64,000 nucleotides of DNA from Cheiracanthium punctorium (taxonomy: Eukaryota > Arthropoda > Arachnida > Araneae > Cheiracanthiidae): positions 2,294,001 through 2,358,000 of the forward strand of contig JAWZYV010013141.1 in the NCBI GenBank assembly GCA_038373885.1, written 5' to 3'. The position numbers and the translations under genes were made by a program. The stretch's first letter is position 1. Each line of letters opens with the position of its first letter. Of this stretch, positions 22,641 through 32,500 are shown in pieces. The notes beneath the pieces are model-generated. The model ran no database searches. It was not told the DNA's origin and saw only the letters and a program-made list of their open reading frames with translations.

Positions 22641-23750
22641 GTCGATAGATGATTTGAAACAGTAAATGAGTGGGTGTGGGTGAGTTGGTCACTGAGTTGG
22701 TGCAGCAACGAATCTTTACTGATTCAGTGTTTCGCTCTGTTTCGGTGATTGTATACTATCGTTGAGATTCGTTAGTTTTTCGAATCTTCTATCGACTCAG
22801 AGTCGAAAGGAGCCGAAAAGAGTTGAAAGGATGTTTCATTTAATTGGAGGGGTTTTTTCGAATCTTCTATCGACTCAGAGTCGAAAGAAGTCGAAAAGAG
22901 TTGAAAGGATGTTTCATTTAATTGAAGTTTTTTTTTCGAATCTTTGGTGTTTCATTTCTTGGTTGGTGGTCGGATTTAAAGTTTTATCTGTCTGTGGGTG
23001 TGGAGTGGATCGAACATCGTTTGCTTTTGGCGGGGGGCATAGGCGTTACTTCCTAAGGGCAAGAGGGGTCAATCTCCCCCCCGAAAAAAAAATTAAGAAA
23101 ATCCCTCCTTCCAACTTGTCTGGCTGATTTAATATTTGTTTAAAATTTAATGAAACATCCCTTTTCTACTTTTAACTTCAATATATGTCCCCCTGCCCCC
23201 ACCCTCAAAAAAAAAAAAAAAAAAACGGAACGTTAAGTTTACATGGTGGCTGATTTTCATGTGAAGGGAAATAGAATGAAATAAAGTTAGGATTGTGCTT
23301 GTCACTTTTAATGAAGGATACAGGGGCGGTATTAAGCGCTCTCACAAAAGGACTTTGTTGTAAGCAAAATAACATTTCGCTTTATTGCAGCAGATTTCGT
23401 TTTTTTTTTTTTTTTTACCTTGTTTTTCGTTTAAGGGGAATGATTTTATTTTCTTTCGTAATTCAGAGAAATACAAAATAGGGTCTAAAGCAGTGGCGTA
23501 GTTAGTGTTATTGACAGTGGCGTAGCCAGGATTTTATTTCGGGGTGGGCTGGGTATCAAATTTAAAGATAAAGTTCATTTGTAAGCTAAGTAAAGGGTCC
23601 CATTTTTTTTGGGGGGGGGGTCAGCATCCCCTCAGTAGGACTGGGCCAAAAATCGACATATCGGTTTTATGTCAACATCAAATATCCTATATTCCCATTT
23701 TCATTTCAGTGAAATCTCGAATTCGATAAAGGGCAAAAATACAGGCCGGC

Positions 23751-23917
23751 CAGGGGCGTAGCCAGAAATTTTTCATGGGGGGGGGGGTTATGACTACTGC
23801 AACTCATATATATGTATACGTGTGTATGATAATGTAGTGAAGAATATACATTTTGTATGGCAAAAAATTCCTCATGGGGGGTTATGACCCCCCTAAGCCC
23901 CCCTTGGCTACGCTCTG
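23751..23917 (+). mobile_element. hAT-type MITE, GGCGTAGCC family
   Basis: The ends are CAGGGGCGTAGCCAG and, inverted, CAGAGCGTAGCCAAGG, with internal AAATTTTTCATGGGGG and AAAAATTCCTCATGGGG. Relatives lie at 37,217, 41,928, 44,486 and about 57,712. Two of those have clear 8-bp duplications. Confidence 0.7.
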
Positions 23918-24031
23918 AGGCCGGCGATAAGAAAATCCTGAGATCAATACCAGCTTGTGATGCTTTTGCTACTGCTTTCTCTCGGAAAGCTTCTTCTTCT
24001 CTCATCGCAGAAAAAACAGCTCCATGGTTTA

Positions 24032-24851
24032 TTAGTCTAATTACCATAATTAATTAACGTATATCTCGGAACCTATCCACCGGAGCGCGTTTTTATTGAT
24101 TCTCGACCCCCCCCTAGAATCAACACCCCACCGATACTTAAAATTTCGAATGTTTTGACACCAAACTTAACCTTTTAATCTTACAGGCCCAGGGGGTCAT
24201 ACGAAGCTCCCCTATATTTTCAATTTGGGCATTTTAAACACTAGCCTCCTCCGACGGCATATCCAAAGTCTGGAAACCATCCCAGAGCTAATTTCTACAT
24301 GTTTGCAGTCCTTTTAAGCCTCAATCATGGTTAATTAGTCTAATTACCATAATTAATTAACGTATATCTTGGAAACTATCCATCGGAGCGCGTTTTTATT
24401 GATTCTCGACCCCCCCTAGACGTAAACCCCCATCGATACATAAAATTTCGAATACTTTGACACCAAACTTAACCTTTTAATCTTACAGGCCCAGGGGGTC
24501 ATACGAAGCTCCCCTATATTTTCAATTTGGGCATTTTAAACACTAGCCTCCTCCGGCGGCAACTCCAAAGTCTGGAAACCATCCCAGAGCCAATTTCTAC
24601 ATGTTTGCAGTCCTTTTAAGCCTCAATCATGGTTAATTAGTCTAATTACCATAATTAATTAACGTATATCATCTCGGAAACTATCCATCGGAGCGTGTTT
24701 CTATTGATTCTCGACCCCCCCTAGACGTTAACCCCCATCGATACATAAAATTTCGAATACTTTGACACCAAACTTAACCTTTTAATCTTACAGGCCCAGG
24801 GGGTCATACGAAGCTCCCCTGTATTTTCATTTCGGGCAGTTTAAACACTAG
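24032..24851 (+). repeat. 302-bp tandem repeat, 2.7 copies
   Basis: Units start TTAGTCTAATTACCATAATT at 24,032, 24,335 and 24,637; the third is cut at 24,851. Each has GGAGCGYGTTTYTATTGATT, TTAACCTTTTAATCTTACAG and CGAAGCTCCCCTRTATTTTC. Units differ by only a few percent, so amplification is fairly recent. No coding frame spans the unit. Confidence 0.9.
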
Positions 24852-25489
24852 TTTTACTGGAGCAAGGAGAGAGAGATGCTAACTGCCCGAGAACTCAGCG
24901 GAGAAGAAACCCGATGAATGGGTGAAGGGTGTTTAAATAGTACGGCTTTCGGCGCAGAGAGAGGGAAAATTTCTTTAGTTGTTTTATTGATTCAAGATTC
25001 GAATCACTGATTTGAATCATCGAAGTAGTGAGTGAGTCGAGATTCGAATCAGTAAAATGAGTCGAACCGCCCATCTTTACACCAAGCTTTGACGTCATCG
25101 TTAGGACTATATTTAAAAGTTTTATTCTCACAAAATAAAACTATTAAAAATTTCTGGTGAATTTACCCATGAATAGCAATATTTTAATAATTTGAGATAA
25201 AATATATAATTTACGACAAATGGCATTTTTAACCGTGACTAATTAGATAAGATGATAAGGAAATAGTTCATAATGAGTAATTTTGTCTGAGAAAGGTATT
25301 TTAATTTTAATGCTTAGTGTAAGATACTTTCTAATATTTGTAGCATTCACCAGAAATTTTAAATAGTTTTACTTTACTAAAATAAAACTGTGATGACATC
25401 ACTCTCGCTTATGACACACTAAGCGTAGTGATGATGTCAAAGCTTGGTTATATAGAATTTGTAGGCCTGTTATAAATAGGAGGCGTTGG

Positions 25490-25870
25490 CTCGGTCTCTG
25501 AAATTCGCGATTCTGTTCTGTCTCAGGCTCGTGAGAAACTTCCCTTTTATTGAGCATGCTCCCTGTAAACAGATTTGAAAAAGTGATATAGGCGAAATAA
25601 ACGAATTATTATTATTTAATAAACTTGAATATAAAGACTTTAGAAAATGCCTTAAGAGTTTGCTATTATATTTGTCTTCAATTCGCACAAACGGCAAAAT
25701 TTGTGATAGTCTGTCAATGAAGTAATTGGATTTTGTTTTTACCTATTAGCTGAAATTTCGGACTCGGGGTCCGACTTAAAAAATATTGCTCTGGCTCGGG
25801 CGGGCTCGAATACAAAGTCCTCGGGCTCGGGCTTTAAAAAAAGACCCCGAACTCTTCTTTGACCATTTCA
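25490..25870. mobile_element. Older copy of the GGGCTCG hAT-type element
   Basis: It aligns with 19,740-20,170: GTGAGAAACTTCCCTTTTATT, AGAGTTTGCTATTATATTTG, TTAGCTGAAATTTCGGACTC, CTCGGGCTCGGGCTTTAAA. The left terminus is missing and the right end is decayed. It is shared with unit 2 at 32,165-32,500. Confidence 0.75.
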
Positions 25871-26700
25871 GTATCCACCCCGACTAATCTTTCTCGGTGA
25901 TTCCGGCATTCAGTGTAAATGCGGCAAAATTTATGTAAAATTGTGATGAAGTAGTTTTGGGATATATGTTCCTGCTCGTAGGTCCAGCAAAACAGTTTCT
26001 GGGTGTCAGTTAAATTTAGATCTTTATTACAGGAACTAATATTGTTTTCTAGCTAAAAACAAAAATCACCTTTTCGAACAAATAACGATTCCTTTCTATT
26101 TGAGCGGATATCCTACATTTTTAAAACGCATAATAATAAATTGTTTTATTTCCACGAAATCAAAATGAATAAACAACATTTAAGCTAGCTTACTTCAATA
26201 GCGTTAAAAATTTAAGCAACCAGAAATTTAAACAAGATATTTTTTAATTAAAAAAAATTTTTTTTTTGTTCAGAATGCCTATGTTATGTGCCTTTTTAAG
26301 AGTTGCCATGGAATACCTGGCCGTTGAGCCGGGAAGTATGAAAACAAAAATCGAATGTACTGATTATCAAATATTGAGAGGTCTGGTCTCCTCACGAAAT
26401 TTTCTTCAGCAGCAAACTATATTTTCTGCTCTCGCTTTCCCTTCAAATTCTGCTGTGAATTACTCCACTTCAGCAGATTTCGTAGCGGCTGCAGGGTATA
26501 TCTCTCGGCTTTGTTTTGGTTTCTTTGCTGTTTCGTTCGAACATTTGACGATTGGAAGTAGAGCAAAAAAATATAAATAACGAAGATCGTAATGAGCTTG
26601 CTTTTAATCAATCTTGTGTCTTTAATGAGGACGAATGGAGTTAAAAACATAAATATAGATTTCAGGTTCGAAGGTTTTTCCTAGGAAGAAATATGGAATT
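25865..26700 (+). repeat. Alpha repeat, copy 2
   Basis: It starts CAGTATCCACCCCGACTAAT. An 84-codon reading frame (MEYLAVEPG at 26,311) is open here and in the unit 2 partner (32,941). By eye nearly all base differences between the two frames change the amino acid, and the frame is absent from alpha copy 1. I therefore regard it as chance. Confidence 0.8.
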
Positions 26701-26954
26701 CACATCACAACACATTCTTTAGAGATCTTCGCACTGTAGATCAACAATTCGAATTCGAAAAAAAAAACTTAAATGCAGGTTTTTTTTAAAGATTTTTATT
26801 TTGTTTGTTTTTTGCTTACATATATAATTTCGCAGCACAATAAAAATATATCCAACCTCTGACACAAACGCTTGAGCGGGTGACATTGACCAATTCCTTT
26901 CAAATTTTCAGCACAAAGTAAAATTTAGAAAACTCATGCATGCTCCGATTAATT

Positions 26955-27310
26955 TTATACAGTGATGATTGCTACACTTAGCGTGAATGCGGTAAAAATA
27001 TACCTGCATATCATGAAAGAAAGTGTGATGGAAATACTTATTAGATTTTCGTTCTCTTACACCGATAAAAAGAAAATACTAAGTTAGATTTCGTACTTTT
27101 ATTACAGAAATACATATTTCTCCGAGGAAAAATTACCTCTAAACAAATAAGAATTCATTTTTTATTCTGCGGTTGTTGTTTTTTATGTGGGTGGGTGGGT
27201 GTTGTCGTTTTGTGAATAATACATTATGCAAATTCAATACGATTTTAAAGAAAATTTTAATTTAAACAATCCAAAATTTAGGCAAAATATTTCAAAAACT
27301 CTTGTTTACT
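26955..27310 (+). repeat. Alpha repeat, copy 3 (diverged)
   Basis: GCTACACTTAGCGTGAATGC and GAAAGTGTGATGGAAATA parallel the alpha order CATTCAGTGTAAATGC and GTGATGAAA, followed by TTTATTACAGAAA and TTTAGGCAAAATATTT. The unit 2 partner is at about 33,595-33,950. Confidence 0.65.
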
Positions 27311-28760
27311 TCAGCGCGTGCTTAGCTGTCCGAATACTGTTGTAGCTAGAAAGGAAGTTGATAAGCATGTGCTCGTCCCTTGAATAAAACAGTACTAATG
27401 CCACTATATATTACGTGAGGCAAATCTAAAGAAAAATCTCATTTGAAAACGATGTATGCTTCCAAATAATATTTTTTTTTGAGAGGGGTAGCCTGAACCT
27501 TGAACCTTCTAGCCTTTGACCTGTATAGGCAATTACAGTTACACTGAAAAAAGTGTTTAGTTGATTCAAAAAAAAAAATTTGGCTGGCTCTATTTCAAAA
27601 CATATTTTTGTTTAATCAACAAAAATTTTGTTAATTAAACGAAATATATTATTATTTTAACAAATATTCTGTTAAAACCACCAAAATGAATCCGTCAAAA
27701 TATTGCCAGCTACTTTTTTTTTTATCAATGAAATTTTATTCAGTTCAAGAAACTTTTCTTTCCGTGGATATGATAAATCATAATGGAAATACATATCTTC
27801 AATTCAAACATTCCCTTTCACGCATCGACAAAGTACTATTTTTATTACACGTGAAAGAATGTTATTTTCTTGAGAAGTAACCTAATTCAAACCACTAATC
27901 AATTTACTTTCTATGTGATGTGTTTCAATTAATGAAAGACTGGGAGATGTAAAATATACTAGTTCTTTTCTGGGTGATTTTTCATCTAAGGTGTATGATA
28001 ATTACATTTGAAAAAAAAAAGTGTAAGTCATAGCTTAATTTTCACGATTTTATCATGTAATTTTAAGTATTTTACATAAACTGTATTTTATTAGCTAAAA
28101 TTAAATATTCAATCTTCAACAAAACCAGGACGGATAAACTTAAGAATCAAGTTTTAGTTGTCACTTAGTAATAGGGCGAATGATGATAACTCAAAACTGT
28201 TTGAATACACTTTCTTCCAAAAAATGAATTGAATATTTACGAATGTAATAATCAATTATTATTAAACTTAGTTCAAACAGGAGTAGATTACAGCTTATTT
28301 TTATTATCATTTTATTTATTTTTTCTTTTACGCTTTCATCATTTTTTAACTGTTAGTTTAATTTTTAGATGTTCCGAAGGGATACCAAATTATTATAGCT
28401 TTAAGAGTTTGGGTCAACGTTAACTAAACTATCTTTAGAGAAAATGTGCGAAGTTTTTACAATTTCATTCAATATTTAGATCGTATGTAAATCCTAGTCC
28501 ATTAAAACGTACTTAAATAAATATTCTCTGCTAGGTGTGAATCAAAATTCGCAACTTAAATATGTTTTTTAAATGCTTGTATTTAGTTTAGTCTATTTTT
28601 TGTCAGGTAACGTCTTGATTTTCAATAACTTTAGTAAGTTTTTTTTTTTTTTAACAAATTTGAAAACTGCTCCACATTATCTTGTGATAATGGAATATTA
28701 TAGATATTCAAACGTACGAACTCACTGTAAAAAGAAAAAAAATATCATGAAAATACTCAA
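27311..28760. other. AT-rich DNA duplicated in unit 2
   Basis: No gene seen. It is collinear with about 33,950-35,400, with words such as TAACCTAATTCAA, GTGATGTGTTTCAATTAATG and GGGTCAACGTTAACTAAA. Confidence 0.6.
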
Positions 28761-29070
28761 TACCGTATTTACCCGCGTAAAGTCGAGAAATTTTGGACAA
28801 AAAAAGGCTTTAAAGTGAGGAGGTCGACTTATGCGAAGGTCCTCATTTTAAAAAAAAAAAATTAAATAAGAAGTGAAAAATGTCAAAAGTAAAAAATTAA
28901 TTTTGTATACTACTTTTGTATATTATTATCTTTATAATTGTTTCTTTAGTACTTTTTTTTGCAAATGATTTTTAATAAGTGTGTTTAAAAAAATTTAAAG
29001 TTTCATTATTATTGTATATTTAGCACTTTCTTTTTCTTTTTTTTTCCATACGATATTTAATAAATGTACT
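28761..29070 (+). mobile_element. Q-type element, truncated
   Basis: It starts TACCGTATTTACCCGCGTAA and continues GGAGGTCGACTTATGCGAAG. The unit 2 copy runs from 35,401 to about 35,770. The right part is lost where P1 sequence begins at about 29,072. Confidence 0.7.
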
Positions 29071-29071
29071 T

Positions 29072-29420
29072 TGACGACAAAAAAGGGTCTCTAGATCTGT
29101 GGTACGCGATGAACGTTTCGATCGTCCGCCGGCCTTGCTGGTACTTAGGTCGAGCGATGGCAACGGCTGCCCTTTTTTCAGCATTGGGCAATCTATCCAG
29201 CTGTTCCCGCATTCTTCCATTTTTCAGCAGGTGTCAATGCTGTTAAAAATAATCGTGACCATTTTTTACGGGAAATGACGTGCTAAAATGTAAAGGATTC
29301 TCGTGGAGCTATGTCACCCGCAACTATTTTTATAGAAATCAAATCTATTCCTCGTGACAGGCAACAGTCAAAACGTCAGAGTTTGGTGTTCCCAGAGCGG
29401 GAACACTGCGCGTTAAAGAG
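29072..29420 (-). mobile_element. P1 element at the junction of the two large units
   Basis: In reverse orientation it shows GATCGTCCGCC, GCCCTTTTTTCAGCATTGGG, TTTACGGGAAATGACGTG and CCAGAGCGGGAACACTGCGCG. Related sequence precedes unit 1 (17.47-17.97 kb). P1 copies therefore mark the unit edges and could have mediated unequal exchange (inference). Confidence 0.7.
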
Positions 29421-30494
29421 TTGACTACCAATAACATGGCGGTCGAATAGCTCATCTGGAGCCACAGAGCTGATGAAGTTTTTTGACACAGCTGGCTGCG
29501 CGGCGGAACAGGGGTATGGAATATTGTTATGATTGAATATTTTTTATATGAGAGCACAACGTAAAAGCTCATGCTAATAAGGAAATTTCAGAACGGGGGA
29601 TATGTATACCGATATTCGCCCTCTTGACTGCAACCCTGCAGACAGGTAAACTCGTTTCAGTATCCACTCCAACGAATCTTGCTCGGTGATGACGACATTC
29701 AGTGTAAATGCAGTAAAACTTATGTGAAAGTATGATGAAAAAAATTTGGGGATGTTCCTGTTTTTACGACCGAAAAAAGAGTTTCTGAATGTTTATTAAA
29801 TTTAGAATTTTATTTCAGAAACCAATAATATTTTCTATCGGAAAAAAAATCGCCTTTGGAAACTAATAACGGTTCTTCTTTATTTGGGGGGGATATCCTG
29901 CGTTTTCAAAACGCAAAATATTAAATAGTTTTGCTTTCACTTAATCAAATGAATGAATAACATTTAAGTAAACTCACATAGATAACTTAGAAATTTAAAC
30001 AACCAGAAATTAGGCAAAATATTTTTTTATTAAAAGAAAACACACACAGCTACTGGTCGTAGTACATTGCAGGAATTCCTCAAATGTCATGAGATGCCTT
30101 TCTGACTTGTCAGGAAGGATCAACACAAGTTCCGCAAAATAGTAAATAAATGTTAGAAGGCGTGGAATACGCATAAGCAGGAAACATAATTTTCTTTCAC
30201 AGCAGAAAATTTTTTGCTCTCCGATTTCCGTCCAGATTCTGCTGTGCATGGGGCCAACCTCATCAGATTTCGTAGCGGCTACTGGCGATATCTGAAGGCT
30301 TTATTTTGATTTGTTAGTGATTTCATTCGTACATTCGAAGATTGGGAGAGGCGCTAAAAATAAATAAATAAATAAAAAATAACGAAGACTACAATGAGCT
30401 TCATTTTAGTCGATCTGGTGTCTTTAATTAGATCAAATAAAGTTAAAACCGTAAATACGGATTCTGGGTTCGAAAAATTTTTCCAGAAAGAAAT

Positions 30495-30880
30495 ACAGTG
30501 GAACCTCCCTAAGATGGACACTTTTCTAGGGAACGAACTTGTCCATAATATAGAAGTATACCTCTATGAGTTGGACACCTCTGAAAGTTGGATACTTTTT
30601 GAAGGAACCGAAGGTGCCCTGCTTACGGAGGTTTCTCAGAACAGAGTTCACATCACAACACATTATTCAGAGATCTCCGGCCCGACCAGTGGCGCAAAGT
30701 GTAGCGCTCGAAACTGGGAGACGGAAGGTGCCAGATTCAAAACCAGGTCGCATCCACCGGCCGAACCGTTCGGAGTTTTCCGTAGTTTCCCCCGAAACTT
30801 AGGGTAAATACGCGTAAGGACCCCTTAGAAAGACCCTAAGGAGGGCACCCCATCCGTAGGCCTAGATCCCACGTGTGGAT
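30495..30880 (+). mobile_element. pogo-like fragment plus SINE-like element, unit 2
   Basis: CAGTGGAACCTCCCTAAGAT opens a pogo/Tigger-like stretch, with one copy of the block that is doubled in unit 1. The SINE-like part (about 30,678-30,870) contains AGTGGCGCAAAGTGTAGCGC and AATACGCGTAAGGACCCC. CCTAGATCCCACGTG at the end is the unfilled hAT site. Confidence 0.65.
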
Positions 30881-31170
30881 GATTGGCTTTAATCCCCCAA
30901 CATCAGAGATCTTCGCCCAGTAACTAAGAAGTTCGATTTCAAAAAGATGAGATAAGATAAAATAAATTTTATTTAAGATTTAGATTTTTTTTCTGCTTAT
31001 ATAAAAGAAATTTCGCCACGCAATAAAAATAGATTCCAACCTGACACAAACGCTTCAACATGTGACATAGACGTATCCCTCTTGCCAAGCACACGATAAA
31101 AACGAGAGTACGACGTTTTCAGCTCCGTATTCTGCTGGGCAGGAACGGAAAGAATCGAAACTGTCGTCGT

Positions 31171-31355
31171 ACCTTGTTTACTGGCGTAATATTTGCCCTC
31201 GCATAATAGTCGCACCCCCACGTTTTGAAGCAGAAAAAATAGCTTTAGAGTTAGATATTGTATAGTAAGTTTTCCCCCACATAATAGTCGCACATGGACT
31301 TCCACCATGAAAAATTAGCAAAGAAAGGTGCGACTGTTACGCGAGTAAACAGGGT
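31171..31355. mobile_element. Q-family MITE, longer form
   Basis: ACCTTGTTTACTGGCGTAAT and, inverted, ACCCTGTTTACTCGCGTAAC form the ends, with T before and A after. Internal GTCGCACCCCCACG words are absent from the shorter unit 1 copy. Confidence 0.7.
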
Positions 31356-31534
31356 ATTTTCGGTTCGTGTCGTGTTTCCAGTAAAAAGGAGTCCAGGCTT
31401 TAGACGCCACTGCCATAAACGTTTTCCGACGCACTTAGCACGGACTAATCAATTGAATGATAACCTGGTGTTACAAAGATGCAGTGACAAATACAGAGCT
31501 ACAGCTCTCTGCATCTATTCTTCTTGGAAATCAT

Positions 31535-31702
31535 TCAACTTTTGAAAAGCTTTTTAAAAAAATTAACTGCACTAGAGACTCGGGAAAAATTTAGAATATC
31601 TCTTTACAAGTTGTACTGTGAACTCTTACAAAGTATGAGCCTGCAGGATCTCTTTTGGGGGAGGGCTGAAGCCCCCTAGCCCCTCCCCTGAATCCGCTAC
31701 TG
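31535..31702 (+). repeat. R-family fragment joined to a hAT MITE right end
   Basis: R sequence stops at TATGAGCCTGCAG (about 31,646). It is followed by CTCTTTTGGGGGAGGGCTGA and CCTGAATCCGCTACTG, the right end of the 12,899-13,170 family. The junction marks a deletion relative to unit 1. Confidence 0.65.
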
Positions 31703-31714
31703 AAACGAGAAGGG

Positions 31715-32165
31715 CAACGCATCCCAGTCATAGAAAGCCTTACAACTCGTACGTCATCAAAGCTTTGACGTCATCTTTAGACCTTCATTTAAAAGTTTTA
31801 TTCTCACAAAATAAAACTATTAAAAATTTCTGGTGAATTTACCCATGAATAGCAATATTTTAATAATTTTCGATAAAATATACATATAATTTACGGCAAA
31901 TAGCATTTTTAACCATGACTAATTAGATAATCTGATAAAGAAATAGATCATAATGAATAATTTTGTGTGAGAAAGGTATTTTAATTTTAATGTTTAATGT
32001 AAGATATTTTCTAATATTTGTAGCATTCACCAGAAATTTTAAATAGTTTTACTTTGCGAAAACAAACTGTGATGTCATCTCTATCGTAGGCCTAGTAATG
32101 ACGTCAAAGCTTGGTGATGTAGGATTTGTAGGGCTATCTATAAGTAGGAGGCGTTGGCTCGGTCT
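31715..32165. mobile_element. Fold-back element FB3
   Basis: Left arm GGGCAACGCATCCCAG, AAGCCTTACAACTC, CAAAGCTTTGACGTCATC. Right arm GACGTCAAAGCTTGGTGATG, ending GGAGGCGTTGGC. It carries no insertion and is the reference for FB1 and FB2. Confidence 0.75.
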
Positions 32166-32500
32166 CTGAAATTCAGGATTCTGTTCGGTTTCGGGCGGGC
32201 TCTGGATCGTGAGAAATTTCTCCTCCTTTTGAAAAGATGATATAGGCGAAATAAACTAATTATTACTATTTGATAAACTTGAATAAGAAGGCTTAGAAAA
32301 TGCATTAAGAGTTTGCTATTATATTTGTCTTTAATTTGTACAAAAGGGAAAATTTGTGATAGTCTGTTAATGAAGTAATTGGTTTTTATTTATCTATTAG
32401 CTGAAATTTCGGGATCGGGGTCCGACTTAAATAATATCGCTCGGGCTCGAATTGAAAGTCCTCGGGCTCGGGCTTTAAAAAAACAGCCCGGACTCCTCTA
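32165..32500. mobile_element. Older GGGCTCG hAT-type copy, unit 2
   Basis: Partner of 25,490-25,870, with TTTCGGGCGGGCTC, TTAGCTGAAATTTCGGGATC and CTCGGGCTCGGGCTTTAAAA. Its presence in both units dates it before the large duplication. Confidence 0.7.

Larger units (their letters stand above)
22367..25079. mobile_element. 2.7-kb non-autonomous hAT-type element
   Basis: CACCAAGC flanks both sides exactly (22,359-22,366 and 25,080-25,087). The ends are TAGAGATGGCCAATGATTC and, inverted, TAAAGATGGGCGGTTCGAC. Near both ends GATTCGAATC and GAGTCGA words recur. A tandem block of CGACTCTTTT units fills about 22,549-22,640, and GACTCAGAGTCGAAAG blocks follow to 22,930. The interior includes a CAGTGGCGTAGCC element (23,751-23,917) and a 302-bp tandem array. 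There is no transposase frame. FB3 at about 31,745-31,765 is uninterrupted at this point, which supports the insertion. Confidence 0.88.
22314..25490. mobile_element. Fold-back element FB2, split by a hAT element
   Basis: The left end GGGCAAAGCCTCCCAG leads into GAAAGCCTTACAAC. After the inserted element it resumes with CACCAAGCTTTGACGTCATC. The right arm has GATGATGTCAAAGCTTGG and ends near GGAGGCGTTGGC. FB3 shows the same structure without the insert. Arms exceed 100 bp. Confidence 0.75.
17950..29070 (+). repeat. Large direct duplication, unit 1 (~11.1 kb)
   Basis: From AAAGAGTTGACTACCA at about 17,966 the sequence runs collinear with unit 2 (about 29,410-35,690) through alpha copies, a SINE, Q elements and ending AT-rich DNA. 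Unit 1 contains extra blocks absent from unit 2: a 554-bp hAT element, a fold-back with a mariner MITE, a 2.7-kb hAT element, a 146-bp tandem duplication and most of an R copy. These extras account for nearly all the length difference. Divergence is visible throughout, so the duplication is not recent. Confidence 0.85.

Noticed and set aside
22246..22708. 139- and 93-codon frames with repeated LFSTLYDSFR or KESKRVEK motifs
   Set aside because: They are translations of the CGACTCTTTT simple repeat within a hAT-type element, not repeat proteins.
23706..24057. Overlapping 113- and 66-codon frames on opposite strands
   Set aside because: They cover a GGCGTAGCC MITE and the start of the 302-bp array, with no motif.
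24032..24851. CRISPR-like repeat array
   Set aside because: The period is about 302 bp with similar sequence throughout the unit, so it is an ordinary tandem repeat in eukaryotic DNA with no short repeats, unique spacers or cas genes.
30394..30807. 137-codon frame and its 19.2-kb relative sharing SESWILLEGTEG-like text
   Set aside because: They lie across a pogo-like fragment and a SINE-like element. The similarity comes from the segmental duplication, and frames shift between copies.
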